A DNA stretch of 64,000 nucleotides from AP-15 sp963832875. GTDB lineage: Bacteria; Pseudomonadota; Alphaproteobacteria; ATCC43930; CGMCC-115725. The stretch spans positions 87,983-151,982 of the forward strand of contig CAWHWB010000014.1 in NCBI GenBank assembly GCA_963832875.1. The letters run 5' to 3'. The position numbers were made by a program, and so were the translations under genes. Shown one piece after another: positions 25,637 through 33,746 of this stretch (position 1 is its first letter; the number at the start of each line of letters is the position of its first letter). The notes under the pieces are model-generated. The model did not search any database. It was not told where the DNA came from and saw only the letters and a list, made by a program, of their open reading frames with translations.

Positions 25637-27301
25637 TCAGGCCTCGCCGTAATGGACCCGGCGGAACTGGCGGGTCGGGATCAGATCGTCGATGTGGACG
25701 TCCCACAAGGTCGCGCCGCCGCGCTGCTGGTGCTCGCCGAACAAGCGTCCGAACTGGCCCAGCTCTGTTACCGTGGCGCCGTCAAGGCCAAAGCCGCGCG
25801 CGGTCGCGGCGAGGTCGCCACGGCCGTGGATCGCATGGTTCGGGTCGACATTGTTGGCGCGGAACTTGTGAGATTCGGCACCGTAGCCGCCATCGTTCAG
25901 GATGCAGATCAGGAGTTTGAGGCCGTGACGGCGCACCGTCTCCAATTCCTGGATGTGCTGATAGAGGCTGCCGTCGCCGTCGATCAGCAGCACCTTCTCC
26001 GAGCCGCGCGCCGCGGCGACGCCGATTGCCGCCGACAGTCCCGAGCCGATAGCACCAAAATCGAGCGGGGTGTGATACTTGCCGGCCGGCCGCCCCTTCA
26101 GCTGGGTCATGCCAAAGCCGAAGCAATGACCGCCAGCGACGACGATGTCCCAGTCCTTGGGGATCGCCGCATCGAGCTCGCGCACCACCGGGCGAGGGTC
26201 GAGCGTCCCCGGCGTCACCGCGAATTTCTTCGCGTCCGGGACATCGGCGGCGATCTTGGCGGCGACGGCGTTGCTGCGCCAACCCGGCCGGCGAATGCCG
26301 CGCTCCTGGAGCCGGCGCGTGATCGCCTCGGCGGTGGCGCGGGCGTCGGCGCGGATATGCAGATCGGCGGTCTTGAGCCCCTGCCACAGCCCGCGCGGGT
26401 TCGTGTCGATCTGCACCACCTTGGCGTTCGGAAAGAGATAGCCGCCCTCGGTCGTGTAATGCCCGAGCCCGGCCCCGGCGCCGATCACCAGATCGCTGTC
26501 GGCGAAGAATTCGCGGGCGAGATCGCTCGAAAACGTGCCGGCGATGTCGAGCGCGAACGGGTTGCCATCGAACAGCCCCTTCGCCAGCAAGGTCGTCGCC
26601 AAGAGGGCGCCGCTCTCTTCGGCCAATGCCTCGAGCGCCTCCTTCGCCCCCGACCAGACCGCACCCCGCCCGCCGATCACCACCGGCCGCTCGGCGCGGG
26701 CGACCATTGCAGCAACCTCGTCGACCAGTGCCGGATCGGGCATCGCCACTTGTCGGCGCGGCACCAAATCGGTCGAGGGCGTGTAGTCGGGGAGGTACGG
26801 AAACGCCTCCTTCTGCAGGTCGAGCGGCACGCTAAGCACCACTGGGCGGCGCTCGGCGCGGGCGACGTAAAACGCCTCGCGGACATTGTCGAGTGCCCGG
26901 TCGATGGTGCGGATGGCCAAGAAATGCGCGCCGGTCGCCCGCGCCAGCGGCGCCTGGTCGATCTCCTGCATGTACCAGGAGGCGCCCACCGGCGCGTCGC
27001 CGGCAAAGACGACGAGCGGCGCATTGCCGCGCGCCGCCATGACCAGCGCCGTCATGATCTGGGTAAAGCCGGGGCCGCAGGTGACCGAGGCGACGCCGAC
27101 CTTGCCGCCGGCGCGGGCATAGGCGTCGGCCATCGCGACGGCGCAATGTTCGTGGCGGGCATGGATCAGGCGTACGCCCTCGTTGTCGGCCATCGCCGCC
27201 GCCCAATACATGTTGGCGTCGCCCATCAGGGTGAACAATGTGTCCACGCCCTCGGCCGCGAACGCCCGCGCTAATACGTCGGAGACTTGGTTGTCGCTCA
27301 T
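25637..27301 (-). CDS. ThDP-dependent acetolactate-synthase-family enzyme
   Basis: 554 residues of the acetolactate synthase / benzoylformate decarboxylase superfamily. Catalytic Glu is in RLIHARHEHCAVAMADAYAR near 50; the ThDP/Mg motif is GDGSLYQHIQEL near 445 with LLICILNDGGYGAES. Sequence between (GPGFTQIMTALVMAARG) fits the family, but there is no regulatory subunit gene and no other isoleucine or valine biosynthetic gene, so a true AHAS is doubtful. It shares ATGA with the stop of the upstream CoxG-like gene, so the two are translationally coupled. An oxo-acid decarboxylase or oxalyl-CoA-type role is possible. Confidence 0.88.
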   Translation of the reverse strand: MSDNQVSDVLARAFAAEGVDTLFTLMGDANMYWAAAMADNEGVRLIHARHEHCAVAMADAYARAGGKVGVASVTCGPGFTQIMTALVMAARGNAPLVVFAGDAPVGASWYMQEIDQAPLARATGAHFLAIRTIDRALDNVREAFYVARAERRPVVLSVPLDLQKEAFPYLPDYTPSTDLVPRRQVAMPDPALVDEVAAMVARAERPVVIGGRGAVWSGAKEALEALAEESGALLATTLLAKGLFDGNPFALDIAGTFSSDLAREFFADSDLVIGAGAGLGHYTTEGGYLFPNAKVVQIDTNPRGLWQGLKTADLHIRADARATAEAITRRLQERGIRRPGWRSNAVAAKIAADVPDAKKFAVTPGTLDPRPVVRELDAAIPKDWDIVVAGGHCFGFGMTQLKGRPAGKYHTPLDFGAIGSGLSAAIGVAAARGSEKVLLIDGDGSLYQHIQELETVRRHGLKLLICILNDGGYGAESHKFRANNVDPNHAIHGRGDLAATARGFGLDGATVTELGQFGRLFGEHQQRGGATLWDVHIDDLIPTRQFRRVHYGEA

Positions 27302-27948
27302 CGTGCTTTTCCTTTGAAAAAGAGGTGCCGCAGCCAGCCGAGAAACGCCCGCCACAACAGCCCCGCGCCGTGCAATTCGGCGGCGGCCGACGGCGGCGCG
27401 GTCGGGCCCGCTTCACCCCCTCGCCCCGCCTCGCGGGGAGAGGGCTGGGGTGAGGGGCCTACCGCTTCTGCCTCGGGGTCCGGCGCCCGTTCGGCGGCGA
27501 GGCGGGCCATGTTGCCGGCGAATTCCGCCAACAGTGCGCGGGCGAGATGCACCCCACCGGCATTGGCGAAGGTTTCGAGCGGGCCGGTGACGTTGAAATT
27601 GCCCTCGACCTTCAAGATCGTGGTCGCGGTCCCGCCGGCCATCACCACTCCCGAAGCCACCACCACGCCAGAGGCCAAGGCCCGCGAGGCGCCGCGCCCG
27701 TCGATGCCGCGCCCCGCGATCGTGCAGCGCCGCTCTGCGTCGTCATAGGCGAGCTTCGCCTCGCCGCGGAAAATTGCCCGGGTCGGCCCGAATTTGACTT
27801 GGATCGTGCCCCGGTAGGCGCCATCCGCGCCGGAAGCGGTCAACGCGGCGCCGGGAATGCACGAGGCGACCAGCGCCGGGTCGCGCAGCAACGGCCACAC
27901 GGTCTCGGGCGGCGATTCGATCCTGACCTCTTCGCGGAGCGAAATCAT
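27298..27948 (-). CDS. CoxG-like SRPBCC-domain protein carrying a palindromic repeat
   Basis: 216 residues. The first 150 residues form a CoxG/SRPBCC domain: VRIESPPETVWPLLRDPALVASCIPGA, then YRGTIQVKFGPTRAIFRG and GTATTILKVEGNFNVTGPL. CoxG-type proteins accompany molybdenum CO dehydrogenases or other membrane-linked enzymes. Here the neighbour is a ThDP enzyme, with a 4-base overlap. Residues about 164-179 (VGPSPQPSPREAGRGG) are encoded by a palindromic repeat copy rather than by ancestral coding sequence. The tail ends LLWRAFLGWLRHLFFKGKAR, a possible amphipathic membrane anchor. Confidence 0.85.
   Translation of the reverse strand: MISLREEVRIESPPETVWPLLRDPALVASCIPGAALTASGADGAYRGTIQVKFGPTRAIFRGEAKLAYDDAERRCTIAGRGIDGRGASRALASGVVVASGVVMAGGTATTILKVEGNFNVTGPLETFANAGGVHLARALLAEFAGNMARLAAERAPDPEAEAVGPSPQPSPREAGRGGEAGPTAPPSAAAELHGAGLLWRAFLGWLRHLFFKGKAR
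27412..27457. repeat. Palindromic repeat, family A, copy 2, inside a coding region
   Basis: Arms CACCCCCTCGCCCC and GGGGAGAGGGCTGGGGTG fold into a strong hairpin. It is in frame within the 3' part of the CoxG-like gene and adds a Pro/Arg-rich stretch to the protein. The sequence type matches the repeats at 11541-11587 and 31673-31717. Confidence 0.75.
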
Positions 27949-28093
27949 CGGACGAGGCTAACCGCGATCGGCGGCATTTGTCGATCCGCGCGCCGGCGGG
28001 CGGCCGGTGCAAGCAAGAAGGCGGACGTTGCCCTTGACCCCGATCGTGGCCTGTCACACACTTGTCCACACACTCCAGGGAGCATTATCGCCA

Positions 28094-28675
28094 ATGATCT
28101 TCTATCCTGAAGAGAAAATTGCCATATTCATCGACGGCGCCAACCTCTATTCGGCGGCTCGGGGTCTCGCGTTCGACATCGATTACAAACGGCTGCTCGA
28201 CTTGTTCAGCACCAAGGGCCGGCTGATCCGGGCTTTCTATTATACCGCGCTGATCGAAGATCAGGAATATTCGCCGATCCGGCCGCTGGTCGATTGGCTC
28301 GACTATAATGGTTATGCGATGGTGACCAAGCCGACCAAGGAGTTCACCGACGCGATGGGGCGCCGGCGGATCAAGGGCAACATGGACATCGAGCTGGCGA
28401 TCGACATGCTCGAGATGGCGCAATACATCGATCACGCGGTCCTGTTCTCGGGCGACGGCGATTTCCGCCGGCTGGTCGAGGCGGTGCAGCGCCGCGGCGT
28501 GCGCGTTTCGGTGGCCTCGACGATCCGTTCCTCGCCGCCGATGGTGTCGGACGATCTGCGCCGCCAGGCCGACAATTTCATCGAGCTGCAGGATCTGGCG
28601 CCGAGCATCATGCGCAATCACCATTCCCGCGATGAGTTGCCGCGGCCGCGCTCAGAACCCGTCGAGGAGGCGTGA
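28094..28675 (+). CDS. NYN-domain (LabA/DUF88-type) ribonuclease-like protein
   Basis: 193 residues. The NYN/PIN-like fold is recognisable by IAIFIDGANLYSAARGL near 9-25 with the first acidic residue, GRRRIKGNMDIELAIDML near 90-107, and AVLFSGDGDFRRLVEAV near 118-134 with the DGDF acidic pair. LabA/NYN proteins are metal-dependent nucleases or RNA-binding proteins. The ATG at 28094 begins the conserved block. Its stop overlaps the GTG of a uracil-DNA glycosylase gene by four bases, suggesting joint expression. Confidence 0.9.
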   Translation: MIFYPEEKIAIFIDGANLYSAARGLAFDIDYKRLLDLFSTKGRLIRAFYYTALIEDQEYSPIRPLVDWLDYNGYAMVTKPTKEFTDAMGRRRIKGNMDIELAIDMLEMAQYIDHAVLFSGDGDFRRLVEAVQRRGVRVSVASTIRSSPPMVSDDLRRQADNFIELQDLAPSIMRNHHSRDELPRPRSEPVEEA

Positions 28676-29379
28676 GCGCCGAGGTTCCAGCCGAGGTTCC
28701 AACGGCGCCGGCCCCAGCGGCGCCGCCCGCGGCGTTGCTGGGCAAGGTGACGCTGCCCGCCCGCGACTGCCCGCTCTGTCCGCGCCTGGCCGCGTTTCGC
28801 GCGGCGCAGCGGGCCGCGCACCCGGATTGGCACAATGCACCGGTCCCGCCGTTTGGCGACGATCGCGCCGAACTCTTGATCGTCGGGCTGGCGCCGGGGC
28901 TCAAAGGCGCCAACCGCACCGGACGCCCGTTCACCGGCGATCATGCCGGTGGGCTGCTCTATGCGACACTGCGAAAATTCGCGCTCGCCGAGGGCGAATA
29001 CGACGCCCGCCCCGATGACGGGCTGGCGCTCGTCCGGGCGCGGATCACCAATGCGGTGCGCTGCGTGCCGCCGCAGAACCGGCCGATGCCCGGCGAGATC
29101 GCCGCCTGCCGCAGCTTCCTCTCCGCCGAGATCGCCGCGCTGCCGCGGCTGCGGGCGATATTGGCGCTGGGTGCGATCGCCCACGGCGCGGTGCTGATGG
29201 CACTCGGCCAGCGTCGCGCGTCCTTTGCTTTCGCGCATGGCGCACTCTACGACCTGCCCGACGGCAGGCTGCTCGCCGACAGCTATCATTGCTCGCGCCT
29301 CAACACCAACACCGGAAGGCTGAGCACGGCGATGTTCGAGTCGGTGTTCGCGGCCGTCTTGGATCGGCTCGCTCGCTGA
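28672..29379 (+). CDS. Family-5 uracil-DNA glycosylase (UDGb, Fe-S type)
   Basis: 235 residues. UDGb motifs are GLAPGLKGANRTGRPFTGDHAGGLLY near 70-95 (motif 1; the family lacks a classical catalytic polar residue) and SYHCSRLNTNTGRLS near 203-217 (motif 2). Cysteines in ARDCPLCPRL, VRCVPPQN and AACRSFL are candidate [4Fe-4S] ligands. It removes uracil and other deaminated bases from DNA. The GTG start overlaps the stop of the NYN-domain gene (GTGA), hence translational coupling. The N-terminal 25 residues are Ala/Pro-rich and probably disordered. Confidence 0.92.
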   Translation: MSAEVPAEVPTAPAPAAPPAALLGKVTLPARDCPLCPRLAAFRAAQRAAHPDWHNAPVPPFGDDRAELLIVGLAPGLKGANRTGRPFTGDHAGGLLYATLRKFALAEGEYDARPDDGLALVRARITNAVRCVPPQNRPMPGEIAACRSFLSAEIAALPRLRAILALGAIAHGAVLMALGQRRASFAFAHGALYDLPDGRLLADSYHCSRLNTNTGRLSTAMFESVFAAVLDRLAR

Positions 29380-29572
29380 CGGTTAGACTCGATAAAAGCT
29401 CCGGTGAACTCGCTCGACCCCTTGGCCAGCCGAAATCGGGGTTGCCGGCGGCGGAGCGATGCGCGCCACGCATGCCTCTGCGGCGAAATGGCCGGCATTT
29501 TGCGATTGATTCGCAGCGCCGACCCGTGCACGGTGCGAAAAGTTCGCATTCGCAGTCCGCTTGGAGTTCTCG

Positions 29573-29899
29573 ATGCGTCGTTTCGCCTGGGCTGCCGCAG
29601 TGCTGGCGCTGGCCGCCGCGTCTCCCGCTCTCGCCGACAATCCCAGCTTTTCGATCGCGCTCAAGAACAACCAGTTCGTCCCGAGCGAGATCACCGTCCC
29701 CGCCGGGGTCAAGGTCGAGCTGGTAGTCAGCAACGACAATTCGACCCCGTCCGAATTTGAAAGCACCCAACTGCACCGCGAGCAGGTCGTAACCGCAGGC
29801 CAGAAAATCATCGTGTTCGTCGGACCACTCGATCCGGGCAGCTATGAGTTCTTCGACGATTTCCACCCGCAGACCCGCGGTCATCTGATCGTCAAATAA
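29573..29899 (+). CDS. Periplasmic cupredoxin-domain protein
   Basis: 108 residues with a signal peptide (MRRFAWAAAVLALAAASPALA, cleavage expected after ALA). The mature part is a small cupredoxin-like beta sandwich: FSIALKNNQFVPSEITVPAG, VELVVSNDNSTPSEFES and a C-terminal RGHLIVK. Classical blue-copper ligands are incomplete (His in QLHREQ and FHPQTRGH are present, but there is no Cys), so it may bind iron or copper differently. It is 35 bases upstream of an FTR1 permease, the known arrangement of periplasmic partner and ferrous/ferric permease. Confidence 0.88.
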   Translation: MRRFAWAAAVLALAAASPALADNPSFSIALKNNQFVPSEITVPAGVKVELVVSNDNSTPSEFESTQLHREQVVTAGQKIIVFVGPLDPGSYEFFDDFHPQTRGHLIVK

Positions 29900-29934
29900 A
29901 GCACCCGTCTGATCGCCAAATAGAAAGAACCGGC

Positions 29935-30780
29935 ATGCTGGCGACCGCTATCATCGTCTTCCGCGAAGTCCTCGAAGCGTCCCTCGTCGTCGGCATCGTG
30001 CTGGCGGCGAGCCGCGGCGTGCCGCGCCGCGGCGTCTGGGTCAGCGGCGGGGTCGCCGCCGGCGTTCTCGGCGCCTCGCTCGTCGCCGCCTGCGCCGGTC
30101 TCATAGCCGCGGCGGTCAACGGCATCGGGCAGGAGCTGTTCAACGCTGCGATCCTGTTTACCGCCGTGGCGATGCTGGGCTGGCACAATGTGTGGATGAA
30201 CCGGCACGGGCGCGAACTGGCCTCGGCCGCGGCCACTCTCGGCAAGGCGGTAGCGGGTGGCAGCCGGCCGCTCTATGCGCTGGCGCTGGTGGTCGGCATC
30301 GCGGTCTTGCGCGAAGGTTCCGAAATAGTCCTGTTCCTGTACGGCATTGCGATCGCCTCGGGAGCCGGCGGGCTCTCCATGTTGGCCGGCGGCATCCTCG
30401 GGCTCGCCGGCGGCGCCGCGCTCGGAGCTTTGATCTATCTCGGGCTTCTCGCGATTCCGTTGCGCCGGCTATTTACTGTCACCAGCTGGCTCATTCTGCT
30501 GCTGGCTGCCGGCATGGCCTCGCAGGGTGCGGCCTTTCTGATGCAGGCGAACCTATTGCCCGCACTCGGCAACAATGTGTGGGACACCTCCTCGATCCTG
30601 ACCGAGAACAGCATGCTCGGGCTGGTGCTGCATGTGCTGATCGGCTATTCGGCGCAGCCGGCGGGGATTCAGGTGGTGTTTTATCTCGCCACCATTCTGG
30701 TCATCGGCGCATTGATGCGCGTACTCGGGCGCGCGCCGACGAGGCCGGCGGGCCGGCCGGCGGCGCCGGCTTCGATCTGA
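29935..30780 (+). CDS. FTR1-family iron permease
   Basis: 281 residues with seven predicted membrane segments. Two RExxE iron-binding motifs are present: REVLE at 10-14 and REGSE at 126-130, the hallmark of FTR1/EfeU permeases. It carries iron across the inner membrane. The cupredoxin upstream and the outer-membrane-like protein downstream on the same strand suggest a three-gene iron-uptake unit; no EfeO/EfeB homologues are nearby. Confidence 0.93.
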   Translation: MLATAIIVFREVLEASLVVGIVLAASRGVPRRGVWVSGGVAAGVLGASLVAACAGLIAAAVNGIGQELFNAAILFTAVAMLGWHNVWMNRHGRELASAAATLGKAVAGGSRPLYALALVVGIAVLREGSEIVLFLYGIAIASGAGGLSMLAGGILGLAGGAALGALIYLGLLAIPLRRLFTVTSWLILLLAAGMASQGAAFLMQANLLPALGNNVWDTSSILTENSMLGLVLHVLIGYSAQPAGIQVVFYLATILVIGALMRVLGRAPTRPAGRPAAPASI

Positions 30781-30876
30781 CCGTCTTTCCGAACCCTCCC
30801 ACCTCCGCTGCCCCACTTCCGTGGCCCGCGTCGGTTTTGCCGATCCCCCCGGCGGGCGTTTTGGACGGAGGTGCGA

Positions 30877-31635
30877 ATGCGCTGCATTAGCGCTTTATGT
30901 CTGATCGCCGGCGCAGTTTTGAGCCTGGCCGCCGTTGTCCCCGCCAAGGCCGATTTCAAGGTCGAGCAGCCCGACGCCGAAGCCGGCGAGATGGCGATCG
31001 AGCCGCTCGGCGACATCGGCCATGATCCGCTCGGCGCGCACAACAGCGAAGTGAGCTTTACCCAAGAAATGGAATACGGTGTCAACGGCTTTTGGCAAAC
31101 CGAGCTCGAGCTCGAACAGGAGCGCCCCGCCGGGCCCGACCATTCGGTCAATTTCAGCCAGGTCACCTCGGAGAACATCTTTCAGTTTACCCCGCGCGGC
31201 GAATATTGGGCCGATGCCGGGTTCTTTGCCGAGTTCGGCAAGACCACGCTGCCGCAGACCCCCAACGAAACCACCTTCGGGCCGATCTTCCGCAAGGAAA
31301 TCTTCGGCACGATCGACACCGTCAACCTGTTCATGGAAAAGGACATCGGCAATTACGCCTCGGGGCGGCCGGAGTTTTTGTACGCGTGGGAAACGCGCCT
31401 CGACCTCGGCACCCCGGTCGAGCCCGGCTTTCAGGCCTATGGCGAGCCGAGCAGCTTCACCGGCTACAATTCGGGCTGGCCGCAGGACAATCGCATCGGC
31501 CCGCAGCTGTTCGGCACCATCATTCAGCTGGGCCCCGGCAGCCTCAAATGGAACGGCGGCATCCTGTTCGGCGTGACCCATGCCTCACCCCGCGAAACCC
31601 TGCGCTGGCAGGCCGAGTACGAAATCCATTTCTGA
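30877..31635 (+). CDS. Predicted outer-membrane beta-barrel protein
   Basis: 252 residues with a signal peptide (about 1-26, ending VPAKA). The mature part has alternating amphipathic strands (FQFTPRGEYWADAGFFAEFG, NLFMEKDIG, LYAWETRLDLG) and ends in EYEIHF with a C-terminal Phe, as expected of an outer-membrane protein recognised by BAM. I do not recognise a specific family. The start ATG at 30877 has GGAGG just upstream. It follows FTR1 by 96 bases and could assist iron passage, which is inferred from position only. Confidence 0.72.
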   Translation: MRCISALCLIAGAVLSLAAVVPAKADFKVEQPDAEAGEMAIEPLGDIGHDPLGAHNSEVSFTQEMEYGVNGFWQTELELEQERPAGPDHSVNFSQVTSENIFQFTPRGEYWADAGFFAEFGKTTLPQTPNETTFGPIFRKEIFGTIDTVNLFMEKDIGNYASGRPEFLYAWETRLDLGTPVEPGFQAYGEPSSFTGYNSGWPQDNRIGPQLFGTIIQLGPGSLKWNGGILFGVTHASPRETLRWQAEYEIHF

Positions 31636-32023
31636 TCCGTTTCCAGAGGAATTTCATCCCGCTCGGCTTCTCCTTCACAATCCTCTCACCCAATGGAGGA
31701 GAGGGAAGGGTAAGGAAGTTTGCCCGCGTCCGATGCAACCTGAGCGAGATCCAGCCTAACCCGGCTCGGACTGTTCCCGCTCGGCGCAAATCTCGGCGCC
31801 GTCCGCCAGACTGGGCTACGCTGGCAGCGCTGTCTCGGCGCCCTCGAACGGGTCGCCGCCGGCCTCGACTCACCGTACGGCGACGCGGAGGGGCGGCCGG
31901 TAGTGGTTGAACCTCAGCGCCGGTTGTCCTCCATGCCCGTCGGAATCAAAGACTTTCGGGAAAATCCCTTGAGCCAGCCCGATCAAAGGGTTATCGTCCC
32001 CGTAAGATATAACCGGAACGCAA
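31636..32023. other. Intergenic region with a repeat, left edge of a decayed island
   Basis: Contains the family-A palindromic repeat at 31673-31717 and otherwise no supported gene. The sequence from about 31990 leads into the serine recombinase and contains its first in-frame codons after a TAA at 32003-32005. Confidence 0.4.
31673..31717. repeat. Palindromic repeat, family A, copy 3
   Basis: CCTCTCACCCAATGGAGGAG lies inside a larger imperfect hairpin (CTTC...GAAG arms), matching the loop and arm pattern of the copies at 11541 and 27412. It lies 38 bases after the stop of the outer-membrane-like gene and may terminate that operon. Confidence 0.6.
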
Positions 32024-32587
32024 CTGCAAAACCGCCGTCTCGGCTTTGCCCGAGTCAGCACCCATGGGCAGACGCTCGACGCGCAGCTTGAGCAGCTACG
32101 CGGCGCGGGCTGCATCAAGATTTACCGCGAGAAGGTGACGGGGGCGCACAACGACCGCCGCGAGTTTCTGAAAATGCTCAATGGCGTCGCCGCCGGCGAC
32201 GTGGTAACGGTGACGCGCATCGACCGTGTTGCGCGCAGCACCTTCGACCTGTTCGCCATCGTCAAGCAAATCGTGGACGCCAAGGCGCAATTCCGTCCGG
32301 TGGCGGAGCCGTGGGCCGACACCGGCGCCAGCACCGGGCCGCTGACGCTGGCCGTGCTTGACGGCTTGGCCGACGTAGAGCGCGATCTTATCCGCACCCG
32401 CATCGCAGAGGGCCGCGACCGCGCAAAGCGGCGCGGGCAGCACATGGGTCGACCCTCGCGATTGACGGACGCGCAAAAAGCAGAGGGCCGGCGACGGCGG
32501 GCGCAGGGCGCGACGCTTGCGGAACTCGCCCGCAGCTACGATGTCAGCCGCAGCACGAATTTGCGGCTAGCCGACCGACATGCCTGA
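32024..32587 (+). CDS. Serine recombinase (resolvase/invertase family), start unclear
   Basis: About 187 residues. The catalytic Ser motif is LGFARVSTHGQTLDAQLEQL near the N-terminus, followed by IDRVARSTFDLF, GLADVERDLIRTRIAEGRDRAKRRG and a C-terminal helix-turn-helix (TLAELARSYDVSRST). No ATG, GTG or TTG precedes the catalytic motif in frame: after a TAA at 32003 the frame reads ATA-ACC-GGA and has a CTG at 32024. Either a non-standard start is used, or a former ATG has mutated to ATA. A GTG at 32135 would lose the catalytic Ser. It lies next to a dead IS and a dead endonuclease gene. Confidence 0.72.
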   Translation: MQNRRLGFARVSTHGQTLDAQLEQLRGAGCIKIYREKVTGAHNDRREFLKMLNGVAAGDVVTVTRIDRVARSTFDLFAIVKQIVDAKAQFRPVAEPWADTGASTGPLTLAVLDGLADVERDLIRTRIAEGRDRAKRRGQHMGRPSRLTDAQKAEGRRRRAQGATLAELARSYDVSRSTNLRLADRHA

Positions 32588-33224
32588 AACGCCACAATCG
32601 ACCTCGAAATCTTCTGCGGGCATTCGAGCGTTTATCTCATTTGTGGACGCTCAGAGTTTGACCCAAAATGAATTGGGTGATTTCAGTATCTTGTGTTATC
32701 TGTCTAGGTGGAAAGCTGGATAGGATCGCAAGATGTAGACCGAAATTAGTCAACCGCAGTATCGCCGCGAAGGTCTTCGCTACGCAAGCGACGTCACCGA
32801 TGCGGAATGGAGGCAGATTGAGGCGTTGTTGCCGCCGGCAAAAAGTTAGGGCGGCCGCGCACGACGACATTGCGCGAGGTGGTCAATGCCCTGCGGTACC
32901 GGTTGACGACAGGCTGTCAATGGCGGTTGCTGCCCAAGGAGTTTCCGCCATTTTCGACGGTCCAGCGGTTTTTCTACCGGTTGGCGGGACGAAGGGTTGT
33001 GGCCGACGATCAATCACTCTCTGGTGATGCGGACCCGCGAGGCGGCCGGCCGCGAAGCCAGCCCCAGCGCCGGAGTGATCGACAGCCAATCGGTCAAGAC
33101 CACCGAAACCGCCGGTCCGCGCGGCTATGATGCCGGCCAAAAGATCAACGGGCGCAAACGCCACATTCTCACCGACACCAACGGCTTGCTGGTCGGGGCG
33201 GTGGTTCACCCTGCCAACATCCAG

Positions 33225-33247
33225 AGCCTGCCCCGGCGCAGGCCGGG
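33225..33247. repeat. 23-bp palindromic insertion in the dead transposase, copy 1
   Basis: Removing AGCCTGCCCCGG + CGCAGGCCGGG restores the transposase frame exactly (...ANIQ | DRDGAALVL...). The unit is hairpin-forming. It is in the opposite orientation to copy 2 and matches its reverse complement at 18 of 23 positions. Confidence 0.7.
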
Positions 33248-33313
33248 GACCGTGACGGCGCTGCGCTGGTGTTGGCCGCCACTCGCTATCTCTACCCTTG
33301 GCTGCGGCATGTC

Positions 33314-33336
33314 CCCCGCTTTCGCGAGGGCAGGCT
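33314..33336. repeat. 23-bp palindromic insertion in the dead transposase, copy 2
   Basis: The stretch CCCCGCTTTCGC + GAGGGCAGGCT interrupts the frame between RHV and FADGAYSGAK. Its reverse complement starts AGCCTGCCC like copy 1. It resembles the common proteobacterial short palindromes with a GCTTTCGC core; related sequence occurs at 57441-57454. Confidence 0.7.
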
Positions 33337-33746
33337 TTTGCCGACGGGGCCTATAGCGGGGCCAAGCTCGATATCGCGCTCCCCAAAATCGGCCGGTGGA
33401 CACCTTGAGATCGTCAAGCGCTCCGATGCCGTCACCGGGCTTGTCGTGCTGCCGCGGCGCTGGGTGGTCGAGCGCACCTTTGCCTGGCTCAACCGAAACC
33501 GACGACTCGCCAAAGACTTTGAAGCCATTTGGAAAAGCGCTCTGGCATGGCTGTTCCTCGCCAGCGCCAAGCTACCAATGCGGCGCCTTGGCGGAACTGT
33601 ACAGTCAACGGTTGTAATATGGGTCAAACTCTAAGCAATTAAAGCTCCCGCGGCGCTCCAAAGCGATCTTCGCCGTCCAACTGGCGTCTCGTTCTCTTGG
33701 TCATGGTCAGCTCCGTCTAGCAGGACCGAACGGCCTAGGCTCCAAT

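Larger units (their letters stand above)
32653..33632. mobile_element. IS5-family insertion sequence, inactive
   Basis: Terminal inverted repeats AGAGTTTGACCCA (32653-32665) and TGGGTCAAACTCT (33620-33632) match over 13 bases. A sub-terminal inverted repeat ACCCAA...TTGGGT lies at the left end. The internal gene is a DDE transposase of the IS5/IS427 type with several lesions, so the element cannot move on its own. No clear target duplication was found at the ends. Confidence 0.85.
32733..33634 (+). pseudogene. IS5-family transposase with multiple lesions
   Basis: Translated piecewise, the gene reads as an IS427-type DDE transposase: TEISQPQYRREGLRYASDVTDAEW, GRPRTTTLREVVNALRYRL, REAAGREASPSAGVIDSQSVKTTE, GLVVLPRRWVVERTFAWLNR. 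Lesions seen: codon 2 TGG to TAG; loss of one A in the run before TTAGGG (about 32845); one extra T at about 32980 (CGGTTGGCGG); and two 23-bp insertions at 33225-33247 and 33314-33336. The catalytic DSQS and the WLNRNRRLAKDFE motif remain readable. Confidence 0.88.

Noticed and set aside
32840..32855. Programmed -1 frameshift in the IS5-type transposase at the A-rich run
   Set aside because: Some IS5 relatives use frameshifting, but this copy also has a nonsense codon, a single-base insertion and two 23-bp insertions, so it is simply inactive.
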